Under the pieces are notes generated by a model. That model saw only the letters and a list, made by a program, of their open reading frames with translations, had not been told where the DNA came from and made no database searches. The translations under genes were made by a program, and so were the position numbers. Shown in pieces: positions 1-6,113 of a stretch of DNA of 7,495 bases (its first letter is position 1; each line of letters begins with the position of its first letter). This DNA comes from CAYRHS01 sp964424125 (lineage in GTDB: Bacteria > Actinomycetota > Acidimicrobiia > IMCC26256 > JAOSJL01), in contig CAYRHS010000149.1 of assembly GCA_964424125.1 (NCBI GenBank), positions 1 to 7,495 on the forward strand, in the 5' to 3' direction.

Positions 1-637
1 CGGCCTCGCGCAGCGGGTCCGCGACGAGCAGGTTCGCCGCCACTTCGCCGGCGGAGAGGTCGGCGTACAGGACCGACGCCGACTCGATGCCGAGCTCTTC
101 CTGCGCGTACTTCGCCAGCGCGGGGAAGCCGGTCAGCGAACCACCGTCGAAGGGGTAGCTCCCGGGCGTGATGAACTCGGCGTTGCTGATCGGTATGCCC
201 ACGAACGGGATCTGCGCGTCGGTGACGATGGCCAGCCCGTTGTCACCCCACGTCGGGCCGAGGCCCACCACGCCGATCACGTTCTCGTCGACGAACTGCT
301 GCCCGCAGTCGGCCGCCTTCGCGGGGTCGGCCTGCTCGTTGCAGGAGACGACCTCGACCGGCCGTCCGGCGATCCCGCCTTGCTCCTCGTTGACGTACGT
401 CGCCGCCGCGAGCGCCCCCTTCTCGAGATCCGGCAGGTCGTTGCCCGGGACGCCGGCGGAGTAGATCACCCCGATGTTGAACGGCTCACCCGAGACCTCC
501 GGGCCCGGCGTGATCTCGACCTCGTCGGCGCCGGTGTCCGCTGAGGTGTCGTCACCGCTGTCGTTGCCGCACGCGGCAGCCAGCAGCGCGACCGCGCCGA
601 GGACGGCAAGGACTCTCCACCGAAGTTTTCTGTGCAC
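1..637 (-). CDS. ABC transporter substrate-binding lipoprotein, LivK/Peripla_BP_6-like (partial, C-terminus outside window)
   Basis: Seen: the reading frame starts at a GTG (637-635) with a purine-rich AGGGGGAA ribosome site 6 nt upstream and runs off the left edge after 212 codons. Residues 2-8 are basic (HRKLRWR), residues 9-22 are a hydrophobic signal segment, and Cys23 in LLAAAC is the likely lipidation site. An acidic Asp/Ser/Thr linker follows to about residue 50. The folded domain then begins with FNIGVIYSAGVPGND, followed by AATYVNEEQGGIAGRPVEVV and VVGLGPTWGDNG. That order is typical of type I periplasmic binding proteins of the branched-chain amino acid family. Known: these proteins sit on the outer face of the membrane and hand amino acids or other small ligands (aromatic acids, amides, steroid-like compounds in some cases) to an ABC permease. 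Inference: it may import a substrate for the neighbouring oxidative genes, but it lies 79 nt beyond the P450 and could belong to a separate transporter operon further left. The ligand cannot be told. Confidence 0.88.
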   Translation of the reverse strand, partial: MHRKLRWRVLAVLGAVALLAAACGNDSGDDTSADTGADEVEITPGPEVSGEPFNIGVIYSAGVPGNDLPDLEKGALAAATYVNEEQGGIAGRPVEVVSCNEQADPAKAADCGQQFVDENVIGVVGLGPTWGDNGLAIVTDAQIPFVGIPISNAEFITPGSYPFDGGSLTGFPALAKYAQEELGIESASVLYADLSAGEVAANLLVADPLREA

Positions 638-676
638 CGGATTCCCCCTGTTGGATGCTCTTCTCGCTATTGGCCG

Positions 677-712
677 CACCCGGTCCGGGTGGTGGGCGCG
701 GCCGGTAACCGG
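677..712. repeat. Two adjacent short inverted repeats between the P450 and lipoprotein genes
   Basis: Seen: CACCCGG-T-CCGGGTG at 677-691 is a perfect inverted repeat around one central base. CCGGT-A-ACCGG at 702-712 is a second one. Both lie in the 79-nt gap between the P450 stop codon and the lipoprotein start. The first can fold as a six-base-pair stem with a three-base loop, but no T-run follows on either strand, so it is not a canonical intrinsic terminator. It could be an operator for the lipoprotein gene, a weak RNA hairpin separating expression of the two genes, or chance in GC-rich DNA. Confidence 0.4.
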
Positions 713-716
713 TAGA

Positions 717-1901
717 TCAGCCGCCTCGCGACGTCACGGGCAGGTGTTGAATGCCGTGGATGACGGTGGACGGGGTTCGCTCGACGTCCCCCGCCAGGGC
801 CGCGTCGCGCAACCAGGCGCGCAGCTCCTCGAGCACGATCCGCAGCTCGAGGCGGGCGAGTCCCGCGCCGAGGCACTGGTGGATCCCGTGGCCGCCGAAG
901 GCGACGTGCGGGTTTGGTTCACGTCCGACGTCGAACCGATCTGGCGCGGCGAACGCGCGCTCGTCGTGGTTCGCCGAGAGGAAGGAGACCGCGACCTTGT
1001 CTCCCTCCTCGATCGTCACGTCCCGCAAGGTCGTTCGCCGGGTGGCGGTGCGCCGCATGTGGATGACCGGTGAGACCCAGCGCAGGATCTCCTCGACGGC
1101 CGAGGGAACGAGCGCGGGATCGGCGTCCAGGGCCGTGCGGGCGTCGGGCCGGGCCACGAGCTCGAGCACGCCGCCCGAGATGGCGTTGCGAGTCGTCTCG
1201 TTGCCGGCGATGACGAAGAGCATGATCGTGCCGAAGAGCACGTCGGGCGGGAGCGCCTCGCCGTCGATCTGCGTCTTCGCGAGGAGCGAGAGGACGTCGT
1301 CGCGAGGCCGGCGCGCACGTTCGGGGACGAGCTCGCCGAAGTAGGCGTGCAACTCGCCGAGGGCCTCCAGCGCCCGAGGGTCCGTGGGGTCGTTCGCCTG
1401 GTCCATGACCGCGTCGGTCCATTTGCGGAGCAGGCCGAAGTCGGTGTCGGGCACGCCGAGCAGCTCACCGATGACCATGATCGGGAGGGGCGCCGCGAAG
1501 GCGTCGACGAAGTCGAAGGTCTCCCGGGCGGGCGCTCGTCCGATCAGCTCGCGAGCGAACTCACGGATCCTCGGCTCGAGCGCACCGACGGCGCGAGGGC
1601 TGAACCATGGTCCGAGGACGCGTCGGAGATGCGTGTGCTCCGGGGGGTCCATCTGGATCAGTGGCTGTTTGAAGTCGCCGGGCGCGTCCACGACGCTGAT
1701 GCCGGGCGCGGAGCAGAAGCGCTCGTGGTCGCGCACCACCGTCACGACGTCTTCGTAGGTCGTGACGGCCCAGAACGGCTCGGGTTGGTCCTGGCGCGAG
1801 ACCGGCTCGTGCTCGCGCAACCACCGCAACGCGGGCAGCGGATCACCGACGTAGAGCTGAGGGTCGAGGACGCGGACCGGTCCCGAGGCCACAGCGTTCA
1901 C
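717..1901 (-). CDS. Cytochrome P450 monooxygenase
   Basis: Known: bacterial soluble P450s insert one oxygen atom from O2 into an organic substrate, using electrons from a ferredoxin and reductase. Seen: 394 residues, the usual length of this class. Landmarks in order are the C-helix stretch DPPEHTHLRRVLGPWFSP (85-102), the I-helix oxygen-activation motif AGNETT (232-237), the K-helix ExxR as EILR (271-274), and the haem loop FGGHGIHQCLG (335-345) with Cys343 as thiolate ligand. Nothing essential is missing. The start is the GTG at 1901, which overlaps the TGA of the upstream TetR gene as GTGA. An AAGGGG site lies 10 nt before it. The overlap implies translational coupling and a shared transcript with the regulator. 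No ferredoxin or reductase gene is in the window, so redox partners must come from elsewhere. Family numbering and substrate cannot be assigned; adjacency to AveC-like and LLM genes hints at a lipid, terpenoid or polyketide-like substrate (inference). Confidence 0.96.
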   Translation of the reverse strand: MNAVASGPVRVLDPQLYVGDPLPALRWLREHEPVSRQDQPEPFWAVTTYEDVVTVVRDHERFCSAPGISVVDAPGDFKQPLIQMDPPEHTHLRRVLGPWFSPRAVGALEPRIREFARELIGRAPARETFDFVDAFAAPLPIMVIGELLGVPDTDFGLLRKWTDAVMDQANDPTDPRALEALGELHAYFGELVPERARRPRDDVLSLLAKTQIDGEALPPDVLFGTIMLFVIAGNETTRNAISGGVLELVARPDARTALDADPALVPSAVEEILRWVSPVIHMRRTATRRTTLRDVTIEEGDKVAVSFLSANHDERAFAAPDRFDVGREPNPHVAFGGHGIHQCLGAGLARLELRIVLEELRAWLRDAALAGDVERTPSTVIHGIQHLPVTSRGG

Positions 1902-2623
1902 TGCTCGATCGCCCCTTCGCCCGGCCCGCCGCCGATTTCTCCTCCCGGGTCGTCCACCAGCCCCGGCAGCATGAACGTGCGGAGGAGCTCGCGGTACCCG
2001 TCGCGATCGCGTCCGACGGGACTGGGCGTGTTCAGCAGCGAGAGCATGATGCGCACCAGCCACTCGGCCACGTCGTCGAACTCCAGATCCGCCCGGACCT
2101 CTCCCGCCTCCTGAATGCGTGCGAAGTACGGGCCCGCGGCCTCTTTGACGCGGTCGAAGAAGACGCGAGAGGCGCCCACCCGCGAGGTCGTGAACGCCGC
2201 GGACTCGGCGTCGAGGAGCGGCTGGACGTAGGTGGCGTCGCGGATGAGGTCGACGGCGTAGAGGAGCGACTCGACCGCGGCGTCGGCATAGGTCGGCTGC
2301 TGTTCCATGAAGGCCACGACGTCGTCGAAGATCTGGTCCGTCTCGCGCATGAACACGCCGACGATCAGCTCGTCGCGCCCCGCGAAGTAGCGGTAGACGG
2401 TGCGGCGGGAGACGTTGGCCTCGCGGGCGATGTCCTCGATCGTGGTCTTCGTGACGCCATGGCGCTCGAAGCACCGCTCGGCGGCGTCGATGAGCCGTTC
2501 CCGGGCCTGCTCGTCGGTGAGCGGCGCGTCTCGGCCCCACGGGACGCGCCCGGCGTCGGCTGCGGCGCTCGCGGGGATCCGTTCCTCGGGTGTGGCGACG
2601 CCCGCGCGTGGCATGGCACACAT
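1898..2623 (-). CDS. TetR/AcrR-family transcriptional regulator
   Basis: Known: TetR-family dimers bind palindromic operators through an N-terminal helix-turn-helix and leave DNA when a small ligand binds the C-terminal domain. Seen: 241 residues. The DNA-binding domain occupies about 38-86 (EQARERLIDAAERCFERHGVTKTT, then IEDIAREANVSRRTVYRYFAGRDEL), with the recognition helix near 72-80. The remainder is a helical ligand/dimer domain with no recognisable ligand class. About 35 residues precede the domain. The ATG at 2623 is the first start; a second ATG at 2614 is equally possible because neither has a clear ribosome site. The P450 start codon overlaps its stop. Inverted repeats of TGACAC/GTGTCA lie 42-69 bases upstream, inside the divergent promoter. 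The likely role (inference) is local repressor of the AveC-like/LLM/kinase operon and of its own operon, with a pathway substrate or intermediate as inducer. Confidence 0.95.
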   Translation of the reverse strand: MCAMPRAGVATPEERIPASAAADAGRVPWGRDAPLTDEQARERLIDAAERCFERHGVTKTTIEDIAREANVSRRTVYRYFAGRDELIVGVFMRETDQIFDDVVAFMEQQPTYADAAVESLLYAVDLIRDATYVQPLLDAESAAFTTSRVGASRVFFDRVKEAAGPYFARIQEAGEVRADLEFDDVAEWLVRIMLSLLNTPSPVGRDRDGYRELLRTFMLPGLVDDPGGEIGGGPGEGAIEQ

Positions 2624-2664
2624 CTATCGCAGTGTGACGCCTCTGTCTAGCTCATCGTTGCTCG

Positions 2665-2692
2665 TGACACACTTGACGTGTCATGTGACACG
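2665..2692. promoter_or_regulatory. Composite operator: two overlapping TGACAC/GTGTCA inverted repeats
   Basis: Seen: three alternating half-sites, TGACAC (2665-2670), GTGTCA (2678-2683) and TGACAC (2686-2691). The last two form the palindrome CGTGTCA-TG-TGACACG (2677-2692, seven perfect pairs), centred at 2684.5. The first two form a TGACAC-N7-GTGTCA repeat centred at 2674. The centres are 10.5 bp apart, one turn of B-DNA, so two dimers could sit on the same or opposite faces while sharing the middle half-site. The repeats overlay the -35 box and spacer of the plus-strand promoter. A further TGTGAC half-site is at 2633-2638, just before the regulator's ATG. Inference: binding site of the adjacent TetR protein. 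Confidence 0.72.
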
Positions 2693-2701
2693 CCCTAAAA
2701 T
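2673..2701 (+). promoter_or_regulatory. Sigma-70-type promoter for the AveC-like/LLM/phosphotransferase operon
   Basis: Seen: the -35 hexamer TTGACG (2673-2678) is separated by exactly 17 bases from the -10 hexamer TAAAAT (2696-2701). Each matches the consensus at five of six positions, rare in such GC-rich DNA. Transcription would begin near 2708, giving an untranslated leader of about 55 nt before the GTG at 2764. The spacer is almost entirely filled by the palindrome at 2677-2692, so a bound repressor would directly block RNA polymerase. Confidence 0.72.
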
Positions 2702-2749
2702 CCGCGCCCGCTCGTGGTCCCGCCCGCGGGAGGAGACGGCGGAACCGAC

Positions 2750-2767
2750 ATGGATCGTGAGCCGTGA
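2750..2767 (+). other. Possible five-codon leader minigene overlapping the next start codon
   Basis: Seen: an ATG at 2750 opens a five-codon frame (M-D-R-E-P) whose TGA (2765-2767) overlaps the GTG start (2764-2766) of the membrane-protein gene as GTGA. A strong GGGAGGAG ribosome site at 2728-2735 lies 14 nt before this ATG but 28 nt before the GTG, so the GTG has no well-placed site of its own. Inference: ribosomes may load at the minigene and reinitiate at the GTG. It could also be a chance arrangement. Confidence 0.35.
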
Positions 2768-3732
2768 GCCCCTGGATCTCGGTCAACATCGGCCTGACGC
2801 TGGTCCTCTTCGGTACCACGCTGTGGTTCCTGGCGCGCCGCGCTCGCCGCGAGCGACGCCTGACCCCCGAGCTGGCGCTGTTCCTCGCCACGCTCTTGCT
2901 CGCCTGGATGGAGGCGGTGATCGACTGGGGGGCGTTCGTCTACTACTCGCCCGACTGGCCGCACTTCCCGACCGACTGGCCGATCGTGCGGCTCATCCCC
3001 TTCCTTCCCCTGCACATCCCGCTGGTCTACCCGTGGTTCTTCTTCGGGGGCGCCTGGGTCTCGTACCGTATGGCGCGGGTTCTGCTCGTGCGCTTCCCTC
3101 GTTTCCCCCGGGGGCTCGCTTTCTTCGGCTTCGGGTTCCTGGGCGGTTTCGTCCTCGACGCGCTGATCGAGAACCTGTACATCACCGTGCCGCGGCTCTG
3201 GACCTACACGCAGACCTGGCGGCCGCTCGCGCTGCGAGCGGGGACCGACACCCAGTGGCCCGTCTACATGGGGCTCGCGATGGCACTGGCGATCGGGTCG
3301 ATGGCCTTCCTCCTCGGGACGCGCAACGACCGCGGGGAGGACCTCGTGGCGGTGGCCGTCCGGCGCCTGGGCCGCCTGCTCGCGCCGCGGAGCAGCGACG
3401 CGCCGGCCGGCGCCTCGCTGGCCGTCGCGGGCGCGGGCACTCCGACCGCGACGACGGCCCCGGACCGGTCGGTCGCCACGACGCCACGTCGCCGCAGTCC
3501 GAATTGGATCGCGTCCCTGATCGGCTGGGTGATCGCGGTGCACCTCGCCTACGGCGCGGTCACGCTCCCGTTCGCGGTCATGCGTTGGACCGGCGTGCAG
3601 ACGACGGTCGGCACGGTCAAGCCGTACTCGGACGGACCGGCTTGGTACGACGACGACGTGACGAAACCCGACAACCCCGGGTTGACTGCCGACGCGGACG
3701 ACGGCAGCGACATTCCCCCGAAGGTCGGTTAA
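2764..3732 (+). CDS. Multi-pass membrane protein, AveC-like (spirocyclase family-like)
   Basis: Seen: 322 residues with about six hydrophobic segments near 5-23, 37-61, 78-99, 117-138, 166-185 and 249-272. A polar Ala/Thr/Pro-rich loop (about 187-246) and a hydrophilic acidic tail (279-322) are also present. Acidic residues lie within or beside membrane helices, as in WMEAVIDW (48-55) and LDALIENLYI (131-140), followed by an aromatic stretch RLWTYTQTW and TQWPVYMG (163-170). This pattern resembles the AveC family, recalled from memory rather than searched. Known: AveC of avermectin biosynthesis controls spiroketal formation/dehydration; most actinobacterial relatives are uncharacterised. Start: an in-frame TGA at 2758-2760 excludes any earlier start, and GTG 2764 leads straight into the first helix. 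It is first gene of the plus-strand operon, 26 nt before the LLM gene. Confidence is high for an integral membrane protein and moderate for the AveC family; catalytic activity is unproven. Confidence 0.8.
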   Translation: MSPWISVNIGLTLVLFGTTLWFLARRARRERRLTPELALFLATLLLAWMEAVIDWGAFVYYSPDWPHFPTDWPIVRLIPFLPLHIPLVYPWFFFGGAWVSYRMARVLLVRFPRFPRGLAFFGFGFLGGFVLDALIENLYITVPRLWTYTQTWRPLALRAGTDTQWPVYMGLAMALAIGSMAFLLGTRNDRGEDLVAVAVRRLGRLLAPRSSDAPAGASLAVAGAGTPTATTAPDRSVATTPRRRSPNWIASLIGWVIAVHLAYGAVTLPFAVMRWTGVQTTVGTVKPYSDGPAWYDDDVTKPDNPGLTADADDGSDIPPKVG

Positions 3733-3758
3733 AGAAGACGTACGGAGGCGCGACGCGC

Positions 3759-4874
3759 ATGACCCGCTACTCGATCACGATGCCGCTCGCCAACGGCCTG
3801 GCGCGACCGGATCAGGAGATCTACGCGGAAGCCGATCGCCGTCTGCGCATCGCCGAGGATCTGGGCTACGACACGGTGTTCACCAACGAGCACCACTTCA
3901 GCGACTACACGGTCTGCCCGGACACGATGGTGTTCCTGGCCTGGGCGGCGAGTCGCACCTCCCGGATCCGTCTCGGCACCTCGGTGATCGTCGCGCCGTG
4001 GCACGACCCCATCCGGCTCGCCGAGCAGATCGCCATGCTCGACGTCCTCTCCCACGGCCGGGTTCTTCCGGGCCTCGGGCGGGGGACGGCGATCCACGAG
4101 CACCGCAACCTGGGTGTGGCGCCGGAAGAGACGCGGGAGCGCTTCGCCGAGACGATCGAGGTGCTGCGGATCGGGCTCAGCGGCGAGCCCTTCGACTACG
4201 TGGGGCCGTTCCACCGCTACGAGGGCGTCACGGTGCGGCCCCGGCCCGTGCGTTCGGAGATCCCGCTCATCGGAGCCTCCACCTCGCCGGCGTCGTGCGA
4301 GATCCTGGGTGGCATGGGCCTCGGGCTCATGCTCATGGGACTGGGCCAGGCGCCCGCCACGACGCTCGAGTCGCTGAGATCGTGGGAGGCCGCGCTCGGG
4401 CGTTCCGGCCACGAGCGGGCGGCGCTCGAGGCGTCGTACCACGGCATGGCCTTCGTCGCCGACACCGACGAGGAGGCCTACGAGCAGGTCGCCGCGTTCC
4501 TGGAGCGGTCCCTCACCGTGCAGGTGAAGCACTACCAACTCCTCGACAACCCGTGGGCGGGCGTGAAGAGCTACGAGTACCAGGCCGAGCAGAGCGCGAA
4601 GTTCGCCCAGGTCGCCGAAGGCGGCCTGGACCTGGCGAGCGCCTTCTGCGACCAGCAGCTCGTGGGGTCGCCCGAGACGGTCGCCCGCCGCGTCAAGGCC
4701 TTCGTCGCGGGCGGGATCGACCACATGAGCTTCTACGTCGACTGGTGGGGCGCCATCGGAGTGGGCCGCATCGAGGAGCAGACCACCCGGATGATGCAAG
4801 AGGTGATCCCGCTCGTCGACGAGGTGCGGCCGGCGTCCCTCGAGGACCAGGGTGTGCGCCTCGCAATCTTCTGA
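3759..4874 (+). CDS. LLM-class flavin-dependent oxidoreductase (luciferase-like monooxygenase)
   Basis: Known: these TIM-barrel enzymes use reduced FMN or coenzyme F420 for monooxygenation, Baeyer-Villiger-type or hydride-transfer reactions. Seen: 371 residues, a usual length. Family signatures are the early strand YSITMPLANG, LGYDTVFTNEHHF (35-47, the EHHF motif), SRIRLGTSVIVAPWHDPIRLAEQIAMLDVLSHGR (68-101) and GLGRG (105-109), then ERFAETIEVLR and the C-terminal LVGSPETVARRVKAF. The usual hydrophobic/acidic pair before GLGRG reads VLP here, a small departure. The start is ATG 3759 with GGAGG ten bases upstream (3744-3748); the open frame to its left is an overlap with the previous gene and not coding. 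It sits 26 nt after the AveC-like gene and 41 nt before the phosphotransferase, so one transcript is likely. FMN versus F420 use and the substrate cannot be decided. A role with the divergent P450 in the same oxidative pathway is inference. Confidence 0.93.
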   Translation: MTRYSITMPLANGLARPDQEIYAEADRRLRIAEDLGYDTVFTNEHHFSDYTVCPDTMVFLAWAASRTSRIRLGTSVIVAPWHDPIRLAEQIAMLDVLSHGRVLPGLGRGTAIHEHRNLGVAPEETRERFAETIEVLRIGLSGEPFDYVGPFHRYEGVTVRPRPVRSEIPLIGASTSPASCEILGGMGLGLMLMGLGQAPATTLESLRSWEAALGRSGHERAALEASYHGMAFVADTDEEAYEQVAAFLERSLTVQVKHYQLLDNPWAGVKSYEYQAEQSAKFAQVAEGGLDLASAFCDQQLVGSPETVARRVKAFVAGGIDHMSFYVDWWGAIGVGRIEEQTTRMMQEVIPLVDEVRPASLEDQGVRLAIF

Positions 4875-4915
4875 ACCGGACCGGGCCCGTGGGTTCCCGG
4901 GGGAGGCAGGCGTCC

Positions 4916-6103
4916 ATGGCAGTCGGTGAACGGATCGTCCTCGGTGCCACGTTGGCAGGTCGTTCGCTGGAGGTGTCGGCCCACGCGCTGGTCGAGCGCC
5001 TGACGGCCCGGCGCCGATCGGCGCCAGGCGGCGTTCCGCTCGACCGGTCGGCCCTGACTCCGGCTGTGCTGACCGCCGCGCTCACGACCGAGCACCCGGA
5101 CGTCGAGGTGCGGTCCGTGCGCGACCTGGGACACACCGACGGCACCACCAGCCGGACCCGCGTCGAGCTCGACTACGGCGGCGACGGCGGCGCGGGACTT
5201 CCGCGCACGATGTTCGTGAAGATGACGCCCGGCTTCTCGCACCGCGTGTTGCTCACCGGCATCGGGGCCATCGAGGGCGAGGTGCGCTTCTACCGGGACC
5301 TGCACCCGAGAATCCCGGCCAACGTCCCCGAGGTCTTCCACGTCGCGCACGATCGCGCGGGAGCGCGCTTCATCCTGTTGCTCGAGGATCTCGCGGGTGA
5401 GGGCGCGCGCTTCGGCATCGCCACCGAACCGCTCGACGAGAACGAGGCGAAGGCGGTGCTCGAGGGCATGGCGCGCTACCACGCACCGCTGTGGGCCAGC
5501 CCGACGCTCGACGCCGAGTTCTCCTGGTTGCCGACTCCGAGTCGCGGCCCCTTCCGGGACTTCTACAAGGTCGTGCCCATGCCGTTGCGCAAAGGCCTCG
5601 AGCGCGCGGGCGATCTCGTCCCGTCGGAGCTGGCGGACGCGTCGGCCATGCTCGACGCCTACTGGCGCCTCCAGCGCGCGGACGACGAGGCACCGAGCAC
5701 GCTGCTGCACGGGGACCCGCACCTGGGAAACCTCTACTTCGAGACGGACGGCACGCCGGGCTTCCTCGACTGGCAGCTCGTCCGCCGGGGGAACTGGGCG
5801 CATGACGTCGGCTACTTCATCGTCAGCGCGCTGGAGGTCGAGGACCGTCGCCGCCTGGAGCGGGAGCTCCTCGCCCACTACCTCGAATGCCTGCGCCGGG
5901 AGGGCGTGGACGCTCCCGACGAGGACGAGGCCTTCGAGTGCTACCGGCTCCAGCCCGCCCACGGGCTCCCCATGTGGGTGGGGACGCTCGCCCTGGGCGA
6001 CTACCAGGCCGAGGAGGTGTGCCGGCTCGACGTGGAGCGCTTCGCCGCCGCGGCCGCCGACCTCGACACGTTCGACGCCCTGCGCCGCTGGCCACCGCTC
6101 TGA
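4916..6103 (+). CDS. APH/ecdysteroid-kinase-like phosphotransferase
   Basis: Known: this protein-kinase-like fold transfers phosphate from ATP to a hydroxyl on a small molecule; members include aminoglycoside and choline kinases, ecdysteroid 22-kinases and acyl-CoA-dehydrogenase-associated domains. Seen: 395 residues. In the N-lobe, FVKM supplies the likely ATP-binding Lys102, and EGEVRFYRDL (120-129) the paired glutamate helix. FILLLEDLAGEGARFG (152-167) is the hinge. The catalytic loop is LLHGDPHLGNLYF (263-275), with His265, Asp267 and Asn272. The metal-binding Asp285 lies in FLDWQLVRRGNWAHDVGYF. All core residues are present, so it should be active. The start is ATG 4916 with GGGAGG nine bases upstream (4901-4906). 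It is the last gene of the operon and faces the next gene tail to tail with only 10 bp between, with no visible terminator. In this company the substrate is more likely a hydroxylated lipid or terpenoid than an antibiotic, but that is inference. Confidence 0.9.
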   Translation: MAVGERIVLGATLAGRSLEVSAHALVERLTARRRSAPGGVPLDRSALTPAVLTAALTTEHPDVEVRSVRDLGHTDGTTSRTRVELDYGGDGGAGLPRTMFVKMTPGFSHRVLLTGIGAIEGEVRFYRDLHPRIPANVPEVFHVAHDRAGARFILLLEDLAGEGARFGIATEPLDENEAKAVLEGMARYHAPLWASPTLDAEFSWLPTPSRGPFRDFYKVVPMPLRKGLERAGDLVPSELADASAMLDAYWRLQRADDEAPSTLLHGDPHLGNLYFETDGTPGFLDWQLVRRGNWAHDVGYFIVSALEVEDRRRLERELLAHYLECLRREGVDAPDEDEAFECYRLQPAHGLPMWVGTLALGDYQAEEVCRLDVERFAAAAADLDTFDALRRWPPL

Positions 6104-6113
6104 GCGCTCGGCA

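Noticed and set aside
474..1073. A 199-codon plus-strand frame covering the lipoprotein N-terminus and the P450 C-terminus
   Set aside because: It runs antisense across two genes with clear motifs and contains no recognisable domain of its own.
1902..2621. Open frame extending the P450 upstream to 634 residues, as if fused to another domain
   Set aside because: The extension is TetR coding sequence read in another frame (Arg-rich, no domain). The GTG at 1901 with GTGA overlap is the real start.
2644..2672. Possible minus-strand promoter for the TetR gene (TAGACA with GTGTGT upstream)
   Set aside because: The -35 match is poor and the spacing arbitrary. A promoter must exist here, but this one cannot be supported from sequence.
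2400..3758. Upstream open frame in phase with the LLM gene, making an apparent 824-residue protein
   Set aside because: It crosses the TetR gene, the promoter and the whole membrane-protein gene in other frames. The ATG at 3759 with GGAGG at 3744-3748 is the natural start.
3729..4799. A 356-codon open frame on the minus strand opposite the LLM gene
   Set aside because: It has low-complexity composition and no motif, and it mirrors the LLM gene, whose family signatures are clear.
4875..4915. CCGGG/CCCGG inverted repeat between the LLM and phosphotransferase genes
   Set aside because: A five-pair stem with a ten-base loop and no T-run in GC-rich DNA is expected by chance. The short gap and strong ribosome site favour read-through.
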